In this document: positions 1-8,965 of the stretch, piece by piece
Layout of the letters: each line of letters opens with the position of its first letter
How positions within the stretch are numbered: the stretch's first letter is position 1
From: Ancylothrix sp. D3o
GTDB taxonomy: Bacteria > Cyanobacteriota > Cyanobacteriia > Cyanobacteriales > Oscillatoriaceae
Length of the DNA stretch: 64,000 bases
Direction of reading: 5' to 3'
Assembly: GCF_025370775.1 (NCBI RefSeq)
Contig: NZ_JAMXEX010000001.1
Span: 434,001-498,000, forward strand
Made by a program: the position numbers and the translations under genes
The notes under the pieces: generated by a model
Database searches by the model: none
The model's input: only the letters and a program-made list of their open reading frames with translations
What the model was told of the DNA's origin: nothing

Positions 1-1
1 T

Positions 2-991
2 AAGATTTTTGGCGACAGGTTTTTGTTGGTTTTTCGAGAAAATTTGAATGGTAAACCGTTTTTTGCTTTGGTTCCTAATCCTTATCAAGAATCGGCGGCG
101 GAGAATTCTCTGGAGTTAAACCGGCCTTTTTTAGCTTTTGCCTTGTTTTTACTTTCGCTGTTTACGACAACGGTTGTCGGTGCACAAATGGCTGGGGTAT
201 CAGCTAAAAGTCAGTCGTTAAATCTGGGGATTTTGCAGTTAGGTTTACCCTATGCTTTGGCTTTAATGGGAATTTTTGGGGTTTATGCGGTTTCGCGCTT
301 TTTTGTGGCGCGTCATTACCGGTTGCGTTCAACTTTGCCTTATTTTATTCCGATTCCTTTTTTCTTGGGAACTTTGGGCGCTTTTATTTCCATTCGTTCG
401 CCGGTTCCTCACCGCAAGGCTTTGTTTGATTTGAGTGTATCGGGGCCGGTTTTAAGTTTGCTGTTGAGTTTACCTTTGCTTTTGTGGGGGTTAGCTCATT
501 CGCAGGTGGTGGCTTTGGGTGAGGATGTGGGATTGTTTAATTTTGATAAAGTTAATCCCCGTTTTTCTTTATTGTTTGCTCTTTTGAGTAAGTTGATGTT
601 AGGCGCGGCTTTAACTGCGGATAAGGCTATTGATTTGCATCCGGTGGGCGTTGCTGGTTATGTGGGTTTGGTGATTACGGCGTTTTATTTGATGCCGGTT
701 GGTCAGTTGGATGGGGGGCATATTGTTCATGCTATGTTTGGGCATCGAACGGCGGCTATTATTGGTCAATTTTCTCGGTTTTTGTTGTTAATTTTGTCGG
801 TGGTTCAGCGCGAGTTGTTATTATGGGCTTTGCTGTTGTTTTTGATTCCTATTCGGGATGAACCGGCCCTTAATGATGTGACAGAGTTGGATAATAAACG
901 TGATTTGTTGGGGCTAGTGATGTTGGGTTTGTTACTTTTGATTATTTTGCCCTTGCCTAAGTTTTTGTTAAATGTTTTGCAGTTTTCTTGA
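2..991 (+). CDS. Site-2 protease (M50)-like membrane protein, 5' end outside window, catalytic motif lost
   Basis: The frame is open to the left edge, so the gene starts before this window; a TTG at 23 is internal. The visible part matches the membrane half of cyanobacterial/plastid site-2 proteases (RseP/EGY type): several hydrophobic segments, a LPYFIPIPFFLGTLGAF block, a PVPHRKALFD block, and the late MPVGQLDGGHIVHAMFG motif that supplies the second half of the active site. From memory of the family, the first transmembrane segment of the core should carry HELGHY. Here the same place (284-301) reads YAVSRF, so both zinc-binding histidines and the catalytic glutamate are absent, although the frame is intact. 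It is probably a non-proteolytic homologue, comparable to plant EGY3. Family assignment is firm; loss of activity is inferred. Confidence 0.85.
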   Translation, partial: KIFGDRFLLVFRENLNGKPFFALVPNPYQESAAENSLELNRPFLAFALFLLSLFTTTVVGAQMAGVSAKSQSLNLGILQLGLPYALALMGIFGVYAVSRFFVARHYRLRSTLPYFIPIPFFLGTLGAFISIRSPVPHRKALFDLSVSGPVLSLLLSLPLLLWGLAHSQVVALGEDVGLFNFDKVNPRFSLLFALLSKLMLGAALTADKAIDLHPVGVAGYVGLVITAFYLMPVGQLDGGHIVHAMFGHRTAAIIGQFSRFLLLILSVVQRELLLWALLLFLIPIRDEPALNDVTELDNKRDLLGLVMLGLLLLIILPLPKFLLNVLQFS

Positions 992-1003
992 AAGCTAATT
1001 AAC

Positions 1004-1032
1004 TTGACAATTTACGTTATTTGTGATAACAA
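1004..1032 (+). promoter_or_regulatory. Candidate sigma70-type promoter for trmFO
   Basis: TTGACA (1004-1009) is followed after 17 bases by TAACAA (1027-1032). A GAGG ribosome-binding site at about 1051 precedes the ATG at 1067. The -35 is perfect and the -10 is weak. This is a sequence match only. Confidence 0.4.
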
Positions 1033-1066
1033 ATAAAAACTAAATAAATTTGAGGAAAAAGTTAAA

Positions 1067-2392
1067 ATGAGCGATATAAAACCAATTAAAGTTTTTGGCG
1101 GTGGGCTGGCTGGAACTGAGGCGGCGTGGCAAATTGCACGGGCTGGGGTGCCGGTGATTTTGTATGAAATGCGGCCAAATTTTCTGAGTCCGGCACATCA
1201 TACAAGTGAATTGGCGGAGTTGGTTTGCAGTAATTCTTTTGGCGCAAAAGCAACGGATCGTGCTGCCGGTTTGCTGCATGAAGAATTACGTCGGCTGGGT
1301 TCGATTATTATTGGCAAGGCTGATAATCATTCGGTGCCGGCTGGGGGTGCTTTGGCGGTGGATCGAGCAGTTTTTAGTAAAGATTTAACGGAAACTTTGG
1401 CAAATCATCCTTTAATTGAATTGCGGCGCGAAGAGGTGCGATCTATTCCTGAAGATGATCTTGTGGTGTTAACCACCGGCCCCCTAACCAGTCACGATTT
1501 AGCGGAAGATTTACGCGCTTTTACCGGCCTGGAATACATGAGTTTTTTTGATGCTGCAAGTCCGATTGTTCTGGGCGAATCAATTAATTTTGATGTGGCT
1601 TTTCGGGCTTCTCGTTATGATAAAGGCGATGCAGATTATGTTAATTGCCCTATGAATAAGGAGCAATATCTGCATTTTTGGCAGGAATTATGCAAGGCTG
1701 AACAAGCAGAATTAAAAGATTTTGAACGGGAAACGGCAAAGTTTTTTGAGGCGTGTTTGCCTATTGAAGAAATGGCAAAACGCGGGGAAGATACAATGCG
1801 TTATGGCCCCCTCAAGCCGGTGGGTTTAACGGATGAGCGCACGGGTGAACGTTTTTATGCGGTTGTACAATTAAGACAGGAAGATAAGGCCGGTCAGCTT
1901 TGGAATATGGTAGGGTTTCAAACTAACCTCCGTTGGGGTGAACAAAAGCGAGTTTTTAGTTTGATTCCGGGGTTAGAAAATGCGGACTTTGTAAGGATGG
2001 GTGTGATGCACCGCAATACTTTTATTAATGCTCCTGAGTTGCTTTTTTCCACTCTTCAATTTAAGAAGAAACCGACGATTTTAGCAGCCGGTCAATTAAC
2101 GGGTACGGAGGGTTATACTGCTGCGGCTGCCGGTGGTTGGTTGGCAGGTACAAATGCTGCTCGTCTTGCTTTGGGTAAGGAGGTTTTGCAGTTGCCGGTG
2201 ACGACTATGATGGGGTCATTATTTGAGTTTATTAGTTCGGCTTCTGTTAAGCATTTTCAACCGATGCCTCCTAATTTTGGAATTTTGCCAGAGTTGGGGG
2301 TGAAAATTCGCAATAAACAAGAGCGTTATGGGGCTTATCGAGATCGTTCTTTGGCGGATCTTGAGAGTTGGAAAGCTGCTGTGGCCGGTTAA
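1067..2392 (+). CDS. trmFO: TrmFO, folate/FAD-dependent tRNA (uracil-54-C5)-methyltransferase
   Basis: This enzyme makes ribothymidine at position 54 of the tRNA T-loop, using methylene-tetrahydrofolate as carbon donor and FADH2 as reductant. The 441-residue length is normal. The N terminus has the FAD-binding Rossmann motif [11 protein letters not shown], followed by YEMRP and the [10 protein letters not shown] block typical of the family. The C-terminal half has the second FAD contact region ([18 protein letters not shown]) and the [11 protein letters not shown] block. The ATG is preceded by a GAGGAAAA ribosome-binding site. The tRNA-Arg gene just downstream would be a substrate, but their adjacency is probably accidental. 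Confidence 0.96.
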   Translation: MSDIKPIKVFGGGLAGTEAAWQIARAGVPVILYEMRPNFLSPAHHTSELAELVCSNSFGAKATDRAAGLLHEELRRLGSIIIGKADNHSVPAGGALAVDRAVFSKDLTETLANHPLIELRREEVRSIPEDDLVVLTTGPLTSHDLAEDLRAFTGLEYMSFFDAASPIVLGESINFDVAFRASRYDKGDADYVNCPMNKEQYLHFWQELCKAEQAELKDFERETAKFFEACLPIEEMAKRGEDTMRYGPLKPVGLTDERTGERFYAVVQLRQEDKAGQLWNMVGFQTNLRWGEQKRVFSLIPGLENADFVRMGVMHRNTFINAPELLFSTLQFKKKPTILAAGQLTGTEGYTAAAAGGWLAGTNAARLALGKEVLQLPVTTMMGSLFEFISSASVKHFQPMPPNFGILPELGVKIRNKQERYGAYRDRSLADLESWKAAVAG

Positions 2393-2399
2393 ATTAGAT

Positions 2400-2432
2400 G
2401 CCGGTGGCGGTTATGGCCCAGAAGCCACCGGC
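2400..2432. terminator. Inverted repeat after trmFO
   Basis: GCCGGTGGC (2400-2408) and GCCACCGGC (2424-2432) form a perfect 9-bp stem directly behind the trmFO stop codon. No T-run follows, so it may be a weak terminator, a 3'-end stabiliser, or one of the many GCCGGT-rich repeats of this genome. Confidence 0.4.
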
Positions 2433-2506
2433 CCTACTGATCTTCGCATTTGACAAAAACAAATATTTGGTGTAATGTGATGAAACTATAAAACTGTGAG
2501 TGCAGA

Positions 2507-2535
2507 TTGTCGCTGAGTAAATTCTGTGCTATAGT
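2507..2535 (+). promoter_or_regulatory. Candidate promoter of tRNA-Arg
   Basis: TTGTCG (2507-2512), a 17-base spacer, then TATAGT (2530-2535) would start transcription a few bases before the tRNA at 2548. A second match lies further upstream: TTGACA at 2450-2455, 17 bases, TAATGT at 2473-2478. Either or both could be used. Confidence 0.45.
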
Positions 2536-2547
2536 TTAACGAAACGA

Positions 2548-2620
2548 GGGTGTGTAGCTCAGTGGATAGAGCATCAGATTCCGGTTCTGAGGGTCGGGGG
2601 TTCAAATCCCTCCATACTCG
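2548..2620 (+). tRNA. tRNA-Arg (anticodon CCG)
   Basis: A full cloverleaf can be drawn. The acceptor stem is GGGTGTG/CATACTC with two G-T pairs. The D stem is GCTC/GAGC, the anticodon stem TCAGA/TCTGA, and the T stem GGGGG/CCCTC around loop TTCAAAT. The anticodon loop TTCCGGT places CCG at 34-36, which reads CGG arginine codons. The discriminator base is G, and CCA is not encoded. Confidence 0.95.
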
Positions 2621-2632
2621 TTAAAGTTTTCT

Positions 2633-2664
2633 AAACTCGGTTTCATTGAGAAGCCGAGTTTTTG
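2633..2664 (+). terminator. Rho-independent terminator after tRNA-Arg
   Basis: AAACTCGG (2633-2640) pairs with CCGAGTTT (2654-2661) and is followed by further T residues. It lies about 12 bases after the mature tRNA end, which is where a tRNA terminator is expected. Confidence 0.75.
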
Positions 2665-2804
2665 ATTTTCGGGTGCCGGTTTTATTTTAGGGTTGTGCCG
2701 GTGGGTAATTAAAAGACAGGATAACATTGCTTTATCGCTATTTCCTACCTACCATAGTGATCAAAACGATATTGATCAAAACCGCATTAAGTACAACTAT
2801 CTCC

Positions 2805-4388
2805 CTAATCAAAAGCAAAAACCACCGACTGATTTCGCCCGCGTTGCTTAGCCACATAAAGAGCCCGATCTGCTTGCGAAATCAAGGTGTGCGGTGACAG
2901 TTCCAAACTTGGAATTAAAGACGCAATCCCCAAACTAATCGTAACGACATCACTTACCTCAGAACTCTGGTGAACAATCCCCAACTTCTTAATCACAGAA
3001 TGAATCCGATTTGCGACAGCAATTGCGCCTGAGCGATCCGTATTGGGCAAAATAACGACAAACTCTTCCCCTCCATAACGAGCCACTAAATCCGCCGGCC
3101 TGTACACCGTATTTTGCACAGCCTGAGCCAGTTTCATCAAGCACTCATCGCCCTCTTGATGCCCATAAAAATCATTATAACGTTTAAAATAATCGATATC
3201 AAATAGCAACAATGATACAGGGTTTTGTTCTCGAAAAAGTCGCTGCCATTCTTGCTCTAAACGGTCATTAAAACAGCGGCGATTAGCAATTTGAGTCAAA
3301 CCATCAATATTAACCAACTTTTCTAACATTCGCGTAGCGTTTGCCAATTCTTGATTAGAAAGTTCAAGTTGATGGTTAGTCTCTCTCAATTGCGCCTCTG
3401 CTTGTTGGCGTTCTGCTAACTCCTTCTGCAACTTTTCAAAAAGATTGACTTGCTTAATAGCTATCGATAACTGAAGAGAAATTTGTTGAATGAACTCTAT
3501 CTCAATTTCTTGCCAATGACGGGGCGAAGAACATTGATGAATGTAGAATAAACCCCACAAATCGTCAGCCCCATTCAACAATGGGACAACCAAATTAGCC
3601 CGAATCTGAAGTTTTGCCAAAAAAACCCGATGGCAGTCTGAAAGCCCAGCAGTTTCGATATCATCTACGGCGTGAAATCTGCCTTGCTGATAAGAGAAAG
3701 CATACTTTTCGCCAAAGCAATCATCGTGAACTTTTATGCCTACATTAGAATTAACCCCTGTTGCTACAGATTCGGCGACAAATTCCCCATCGCTATAAAA
3801 TCCATTGGGATAGAATTTAAACACCCCTACTCGCTCAGCCTGAAATAACTCGCGGATCTGAGTACAAGCAATGGCAAAAATTTTAGATAAATCAAGAAAT
3901 TGATAAATATTTTGGGTAATATCTCGAAGCAATATCGCCCTTTCGTACTGCTGTCTGAGGGCTATTTCTACCTGCTTTTGAGCGCTGATGGCTATCTCCG
4001 CCGTTTTTTTTGCCTTGAGAAGTTCATCTTCATACTGGATGCGCTGGTGGATAGGGATTAAAATACAGTTGTTTACGCACCTTCCTGCCTTTTCACGCCG
4101 GACTGCATTAACAAGAATAGGCACGTCTTTTCCATGCTTAGAACGCAAAGAAAAGTAAATTTCCTCTGCCTTTCCATGCAGTTTAAGAATCGGGAAAAAA
4201 TGCGTTTGATAAAAAATGCGGCTGGCAATCGGTAGAATTGTTTCGATTTTCCGTCCCCGCAAATCCTCAAGTTCATATCCGAGTAATTCCAGCAGCGTTG
4301 CGTTGATCATCGCAATAGTGCCATCGTCAGTAAACGAGAGAAAGCCACAGGGTGCCATATTAAGTAGCTCGTCTATCTGGTCGGTCAT
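2805..4388 (-). CDS. PAS - cyanobacteriochrome GAF - GGDEF diguanylate cyclase
   Basis: This protein probably makes cyclic-di-GMP under control of two sensor domains. With the ATG at 4388 (MTDQIDELL) it has 527 residues. A longer frame from 4478 would overlap the upstream gene and add no domain. Order: PAS (about 5-120), short coiled coil, GAF (about 150-305), coiled coil, GGDEF (about 360-527). The GAF has both marks of a DXCF cyanobacteriochrome: DDCF at 222-225 (Cys224), and Cys252-His253 followed by the ANLVVPL strand, where the first-type cysteine binds a phycocyanobilin-derived chromophore. The catalytic loop is GGEEF (439-443), and an RxxD inhibitory I-site lies five residues before it (430-433). 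It begins 14 bases after the RsbQ-like gene, so the two are co-transcribed. Chromophore binding is inferred. Confidence 0.88.
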   Translation of the reverse strand: MTDQIDELLNMAPCGFLSFTDDGTIAMINATLLELLGYELEDLRGRKIETILPIASRIFYQTHFFPILKLHGKAEEIYFSLRSKHGKDVPILVNAVRREKAGRCVNNCILIPIHQRIQYEDELLKAKKTAEIAISAQKQVEIALRQQYERAILLRDITQNIYQFLDLSKIFAIACTQIRELFQAERVGVFKFYPNGFYSDGEFVAESVATGVNSNVGIKVHDDCFGEKYAFSYQQGRFHAVDDIETAGLSDCHRVFLAKLQIRANLVVPLLNGADDLWGLFYIHQCSSPRHWQEIEIEFIQQISLQLSIAIKQVNLFEKLQKELAERQQAEAQLRETNHQLELSNQELANATRMLEKLVNIDGLTQIANRRCFNDRLEQEWQRLFREQNPVSLLLFDIDYFKRYNDFYGHQEGDECLMKLAQAVQNTVYRPADLVARYGGEEFVVILPNTDRSGAIAVANRIHSVIKKLGIVHQSSEVSDVVTISLGIASLIPSLELSPHTLISQADRALYVAKQRGRNQSVVFAFD

Positions 4389-4402
4389 GTTGGCAATGCC
4401 GC

Positions 4403-5218
4403 TCAGGCAACATAAGCAGCACTTAAATATTCTTTGATTAAATTGATAGTTTCTTCTGGATGGCTCATGTGCGGGCAATGTCCAGTCGCTTTCATTAGTT
4501 TGAGTGTACTTTTAGGCAAGTGCTGGCCTAAATATTCTCCTACCTCAACCGGCGCAATCATATCTTCCGCACATTGCAAAACCAGAGAAGGTATCGTTAC
4601 TTTTGATAAATCATTGCGGTTGTCTGAGTAAAAAGTTACTTCAGCAAACCGGCTTGCTATCACGGGATCAGTGGAACAAAAACTTGCCTCAAGCTCACGA
4701 GTTAACTCAGGCTGATCAGGATTTTGCATCACCATCGGTGCCAAAAAACTCGCCCAACCTATGTAATTTTTTTCCATGATATCTAGCAAGCCTTCAATAT
4801 CTGCTCTCTCAAAGCCTCCGATATAATCGGGGGGCTGGTTGATGTAGCACGGGGAAGGACTGACGAGAATCAGGTTCTTAAAAAAATGAGGCGCTTGGAT
4901 AGAGGCAAGAATACCAATCACGCTACTTACAGAATGCCCAACAAAAATTACTTCGCTCAAGGCTAATGCTTCACAGATATCGAGAATATCTTGGGCATAG
5001 CCATTCAGGTTGCTGTAGCGCTCGGTGTTATAGGCGGCGATATCTGATTTTCCAGAGCCTACATAGTCAAATAGGATGATTTTATAGTCGTTGAGGAAGG
5101 CCGGCGTTAGGTAGCGCCACATATTTTGATCACACCCGAAGCCATGCGCCAATAGCATGACTTGTGGGCCTTGTCCCAACACCGTTACATTGTTTCGTAG
5201 GAAAACGTTTTCAACCAT
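4403..5218 (-). CDS. rsbQ: RsbQ-family alpha/beta hydrolase (sensor partner of a PAS domain)
   Basis: The 271-residue protein follows Bacillus subtilis RsbQ along its whole length, as far as I recall that sequence. Shared blocks are HGFGCDQNMW, ILFDYVGSGKSD, GYAQDILDICEAL, VGHSVSSVIG, SPSPCYIN, EKNYIGWA, FCSTDPVIA, LQCAEDMIAP and GHCPHMSHP. The triad Ser96, Asp219 and His247 is intact at the same residue numbers. The family also includes plant KAI2/D14. RsbQ is thought to process or bind a hydrophobic small molecule and signal through the PAS domain of RsbP. Here the next gene begins with a PAS domain, so the same pairing is likely, with a diguanylate cyclase as output. The natural ligand is not known. 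Confidence 0.92.
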   Translation of the reverse strand: MVENVFLRNNVTVLGQGPQVMLLAHGFGCDQNMWRYLTPAFLNDYKIILFDYVGSGKSDIAAYNTERYSNLNGYAQDILDICEALALSEVIFVGHSVSSVIGILASIQAPHFFKNLILVSPSPCYINQPPDYIGGFERADIEGLLDIMEKNYIGWASFLAPMVMQNPDQPELTRELEASFCSTDPVIASRFAEVTFYSDNRNDLSKVTIPSLVLQCAEDMIAPVEVGEYLGQHLPKSTLKLMKATGHCPHMSHPEETINLIKEYLSAAYVA

Positions 5219-5235
5219 TTTTTAAACACAATCAC

Positions 5236-5264
5236 AATATATTTATTGTATTAGGAAAATTCAA
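5236..5264 (-). promoter_or_regulatory. Candidate promoter of the rsbQ-diguanylate cyclase pair
   Basis: On the minus strand TTGAAT (5264-5259) is separated by exactly 17 bases from TATATT (5241-5236), ending 17 bases before the ATG of the RsbQ-like gene. The leader would be very short and no clear ribosome-binding site is visible. Confidence 0.4.
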
Positions 5265-5650
5265 CGGACTTAAAGCAATGTAAGCGTCAAAGTATCAAGA
5301 ATTCGCACGATGTCAGCAGTAAGGATCACTGAGTCCAAGTTTTGCTCGACCAACCGCCGCAAAGTAATTTTTTGGGTGTCGATGCTTTTACAATTTGTTA
5401 CACTATGGCCGTTTTGTTTGCGGCTGAAGTTATAGGGCTAAGCGATTGGATATCGGGGCAAAATAAGATAAGCCGGTTTTCTTATGACTTGCTACGACCA
5501 AAACCTGATGCCCTAGAGAGGGTGTTTTTATAATGCCCAAACTGTACTGTTCGTACTGCAAACCGCTATCAGCCGGTTTTTTAAGGCCACCGGCTTTCTG
5601 TTTGTGAGATTGCGCTTGTTTTTTTCTCTAAACTCTACTATTTTTTACAA
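5265..5650. other. Gene-free stretch between the rsbQ unit and kaiC
   Basis: I see no convincing gene here. A 63-codon frame at 5342-5533 starts with TTG, lacks a ribosome-binding site and resembles nothing I know. The kaiC end at 5651 is followed by AT-rich sequence without a strong terminator hairpin. Confidence 0.4.
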
Positions 5651-7210
5651 TTATACATCGCTTTTTTTTCCTTGAACTCCTTTAACAATGCGCGAAAGTT
5701 CGCTTTTTTCATCGACGACAATGCGGGAAGGCGAACCGCTGATAATGCGTTCATAGTTACGGAAAGAGTCTTTAATTTCCGGGCCTTTTTCGGTAATTGT
5801 GTATTCACGGATTCCTTTATCATGTCGGGAACCTCGCATTTTAAATACGTTTATTGCCCGCGCCATTTCACCGCGTATTTCTACATATTGCAACATTAAA
5901 ATTGTGTCGGTAATGGTGGAAATATGGGAATCTGTTATCGAATGACTCCCCATAAATTGATCGGTGGTGTTGGTGAAAAAGCCGGTAATTTCTTCTTGTT
6001 TGGCATAGCCGGTTACACCAATCACAAACTGCCGGAAAGCATTGTTACTTACGCCTCTTTCGAGTGCGGAAAGCGAATCAATGGCAATGCGGGAGGGTTT
6101 AAATTGAGCAAGTTCAGATTTAATGATTTGTAGATGATCTTCTAAACCGGCAGACTCTGGATAAGCACAGATAATTTTTAGGAATCCTTTGCGCTCCATT
6201 TCTTCAAAATCAATGCCCCAAGAATAGGCATTTCTTAATAGTTGAGCGCGGGATTCTTCATAGGCGAATAATAAAGCTCTCTCGCCGGTTAAAAAAGCAT
6301 TTTCGATAAATTTGCTCACCAAAAGCGTTTTGCCGGTGCCGGTGGCGCCGGTGGCTAAAATAATCGAATCTTTAAAGAAGCCGCCGCCGCACATAGCATC
6401 GAGCGTTTCAACACCACTGGATACGCGGACATTCGATGAGCGTTGAGTTAATCGCATTGCACCAAGGGGGAAAATATTAATCCCCTCATTGGTCATGGTA
6501 AAGGGATATTCGCCTTTCATGTGGGTGGTGCCGCGTAATTTCAAAATTTCGATAGTACGGCGGCGGCGTTCACCTTCGAGTACATTTCGCATAATCGCTA
6601 CATTATCCGAGACAAACTCTTCGACACCAAACCGCGCCACCTGCCCGTATTCTTCCACCCGTTCAGTTGTCATAATCGTGGTAACACCCACTTGTTTAAG
6701 ACGAGCAACCAAACGGAAAATTTCTCGACGCACCACCGAAGCCGCATCATATTGCTGAAATACTGCTGTTACCGAGTCAATAGAAACTCGCTTTGCTTTA
6801 TATTTGCGGATAGCATATTGAATGCGCTCAATCAAAGCAGATAAATCAAAATTCCCTACCACATCTTGCCCTTCGGGATCTGGGGAAGCATCGAGAATAA
6901 ACAATTTTCCTTGATCGATTAACTTTTGTAAATCCCAACCAAAACTAGCAGCATTTTTAATAATATCCGTAGGGGATTCTTCAAAGGTTACAAAAACCCC
7001 CGCCTCATCAAACAAGGTAATGCCGTTGTAAAGAAATTGTACTGCTAATAAGGTTTTGCCGGTGCCCGAAGTACCGCTGACGAGGGTGGTTCTTCCCACC
7101 GGCAGCCCCCCATGACTGATATCGTCAAACCCCTCGATCATCGTGCGGATTTTTGGGACTCCTACGGGTTGCCAGGTAATGGCGTGTCCGCTTTTCTCGC
7201 CTTCTATCAT
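5651..7210 (-). CDS. kaiC: KaiC, circadian clock ATPase/autokinase
   Basis: KaiC is the hexameric core of the cyanobacterial clock and autophosphorylates and dephosphorylates in a daily cycle. From the ATG at 7210 it has 519 residues, the same length as the Synechococcus protein. A TTG 10 codons upstream is less likely. The CI domain has Walker A GTSGTGKT (46-53) and Glu77/Glu78. The CII domain has GATGTGKT (288-295) and Glu318/Glu319. The phosphorylation loop SDSHIST-type segment places Ser431 and Thr432 exactly at the standard numbers. It is the last gene of kaiA-kaiB-kaiC, 107 bases after kaiB. Confidence 0.98.
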   Translation of the reverse strand: MIEGEKSGHAITWQPVGVPKIRTMIEGFDDISHGGLPVGRTTLVSGTSGTGKTLLAVQFLYNGITLFDEAGVFVTFEESPTDIIKNAASFGWDLQKLIDQGKLFILDASPDPEGQDVVGNFDLSALIERIQYAIRKYKAKRVSIDSVTAVFQQYDAASVVRREIFRLVARLKQVGVTTIMTTERVEEYGQVARFGVEEFVSDNVAIMRNVLEGERRRRTIEILKLRGTTHMKGEYPFTMTNEGINIFPLGAMRLTQRSSNVRVSSGVETLDAMCGGGFFKDSIILATGATGTGKTLLVSKFIENAFLTGERALLFAYEESRAQLLRNAYSWGIDFEEMERKGFLKIICAYPESAGLEDHLQIIKSELAQFKPSRIAIDSLSALERGVSNNAFRQFVIGVTGYAKQEEITGFFTNTTDQFMGSHSITDSHISTITDTILMLQYVEIRGEMARAINVFKMRGSRHDKGIREYTITEKGPEIKDSFRNYERIISGSPSRIVVDEKSELSRIVKGVQGKKSDV

Positions 7211-7317
7211 TTTAGTTTCTAAAAATTGAACTTGACACAAAAGAATCTCTAAGCCAAACTACTCTTAACACAAAATGGGAATTTTTGGAAGAGATAGCGA
7301 TAGAGCGAAATATAGCT

Positions 7318-7632
7318 CTACAAATTAGATTCATCTTCGCAGAGTTCTTCGTAGAGTAAATCTAAGCCAATCAAAACTTTTTCTCGATCCGATAAGTCAC
7401 CGATGATTTTGCGGACTGGCGGAGGCAAGATTTTGGATAAAGTTGGGGTGGCTAAAATTTTATCTTCTTCGGCGAGTTGAGGATTTTTGAGCACATCAAT
7501 AACTTTAAGTGCATAGACACCTTGAAACTCTTGTTCAAGGATATTTTTGAGAGTTTTTAAGGCTCGCACTGAATTAGGAGTGTTGCCGGCCACATAAAGC
7601 TTGAGGACGTAGGTTTTTTTAAGGGGATACAT
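7318..7632 (-). CDS. kaiB: KaiB, fold-switching clock protein
   Basis: The 104-residue protein has the thioredoxin-like KaiB sequence ([21 protein letters not shown], then [37 protein letters not shown]). KaiB binds phosphorylated KaiC at dusk, sequesters KaiA and recruits output kinases. The acidic tail ENSL-type end ([10 protein letters not shown]) is typical. It lies between kaiA and kaiC in the same orientation. The 148-base gap upstream leaves room for a separate kaiBC promoter, as in Synechococcus, but I cannot pick one. Confidence 0.98.
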   Translation of the reverse strand: MYPLKKTYVLKLYVAGNTPNSVRALKTLKNILEQEFQGVYALKVIDVLKNPQLAEEDKILATPTLSKILPPPVRKIIGDLSDREKVLIGLDLLYEELCEDESNL

Positions 7633-7780
7633 AAATAAAAGCTAAGCGTGTTAACAGTTAGTAGTGGGAAGAATTTTTGAGGGAAGCCGAAACAAGAGGC
7701 TGGTTGAGGAAAGGTTGCCAAACTCAAAAAAAGGTAAGCTGGCAATTTTTCTGACTACCGATATTAACCCTAACCAATGT

Positions 7781-8695
7781 TTACGAATCTCTAGGAATTG
7801 AACGGCGATACATTTCACACAGATGGGCAATTGTATCAATCAAGGTTAACCGGTAATCGAGCAGAATTTCCTCACTGCGCCCTTCTAATTTTAGCTGTTT
7901 AGAGAACTCATCCATTAAATCCATGTGAATTTCAACAATATTGGTAACAGGGACATCGGCAAAAAAGACAATGTTTACAAAGTTATCAATTTTTTGGTTT
8001 AAGAATTGTTCATCCAGAAAATAATTCAAGACAATTTCCCGATACTCATCTTTAAGAATAGCTAGGAGTTGTTGTTTGTCAGCCGGAGCCAAATTGCGGA
8101 TAAATCCCTGCGGGTTGCGTTTGTAATACACACCTAAGTATCCTAATCGTTCCCGTAACTTTTCTGAGAGCCGGTGCTGCTGCTGCATTAAATAATGCTG
8201 AGATGTCCGTTCGTTGTCGGGGGTATCTTTAGAGGGCGGTATTAAGTCCCCGTTAGGAGAAAGGTTAAGAAATTCAGTCAGTGCGTGGTGAAGAAAATCG
8301 GTAATTTCACCAAGTTTATCGCATCCAACCATCACCTCCGCACGGTGGTAAAAACAAGGAGGAATGTTATCAGCAACCGCTTGAGAAGAAGTAGGAGAAG
8401 AAAAAGAACCCTCCGGGGTATTAGCCTCCACCGGCCCCTTAATAATAACCGCCGGCAACAAAATATCTTGCTCACGCAACCTTGCGGCCAGCGATAACAA
8501 AGCGGGGTTCTGTTCTAAAATCAAGCAATCCAGTTGTTGTTTTTGACCCCCAGCAAAGAGCAAAAATTCAGCCTCAGAAGTAAAAAAACTGATCGCATAG
8601 CGTTCAGCAGGGAAATAGGGCACCAGCTTAGAAGCCAGCACATCGGTGTAAAGGAAAACACAAACAAAAAGTAGGGGTCGCAAAGCGGTAGACAA
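7781..8695 (-). CDS. kaiA: KaiA, full-length clock activator
   Basis: KaiA stimulates KaiC autophosphorylation by binding the KaiC tails. The frame has about 304 residues and both parts: an N-terminal pseudo-receiver (about 1-130) and the C-terminal four-helix KaiC-binding domain (about 190-304) ending in GRSEEILLDYRLTLIDTIAHLCEMYRRS-type sequence. So it is the long form, unlike the short KaiA of Nostoc-type genomes. The start is unsure: the frame opens with TTG at 8695 and another TTG lies four codons in. No ATG fits the beginning of the domain and no strong ribosome-binding site is seen. Confidence 0.95.
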   Translation of the reverse strand: MSTALRPLLFVCVFLYTDVLASKLVPYFPAERYAISFFTSEAEFLLFAGGQKQQLDCLILEQNPALLSLAARLREQDILLPAVIIKGPVEANTPEGSFSSPTSSQAVADNIPPCFYHRAEVMVGCDKLGEITDFLHHALTEFLNLSPNGDLIPPSKDTPDNERTSQHYLMQQQHRLSEKLRERLGYLGVYYKRNPQGFIRNLAPADKQQLLAILKDEYREIVLNYFLDEQFLNQKIDNFVNIVFFADVPVTNIVEIHMDLMDEFSKQLKLEGRSEEILLDYRLTLIDTIAHLCEMYRRSIPRDS

Positions 8696-8965
8696 TAAAA
8701 AAGGGTAAGTTACGGCTGTTGATCAAACATTCGTGATAATAGCAGGCTTTTCATGTAGGCGAAAAAAGCACTATCCCATTTTTAATTGTAACCAATTGTA
8801 AGGGCAACGCCTTAGAGTTCCATAGCTGTCGGTCATAATTGAGCTATCCCCCTTGACTGCGTATTGATAGCTGGCCTGTATTGGCAAACAGGGCAGCCGG
8901 TGTAAAACCCGTATTTTGATCGTTATAAATCCACCTGCTAAAAGCCGCAACCCAGCCGGGCCAAA
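8696..8965. promoter_or_regulatory. Divergent intergenic region between kaiABC and the hybrid kinase gene
   Basis: These 270 bases must hold the promoters of kaiA (leftward) and of the kinase gene (rightward). On the plus strand, TTGACT near 8853 with a TGTATT 18 bases on is a possible match. On the minus strand, TTGCCC then 17 bases then TAAAAA is a weak one. Nothing is decisive. Confidence 0.4.

Noticed and set aside
5342-5533. 63-codon frame left of kaiC
   Set aside because: TTG start, no ribosome-binding site, no known relatives, and it lies in the open spacer.
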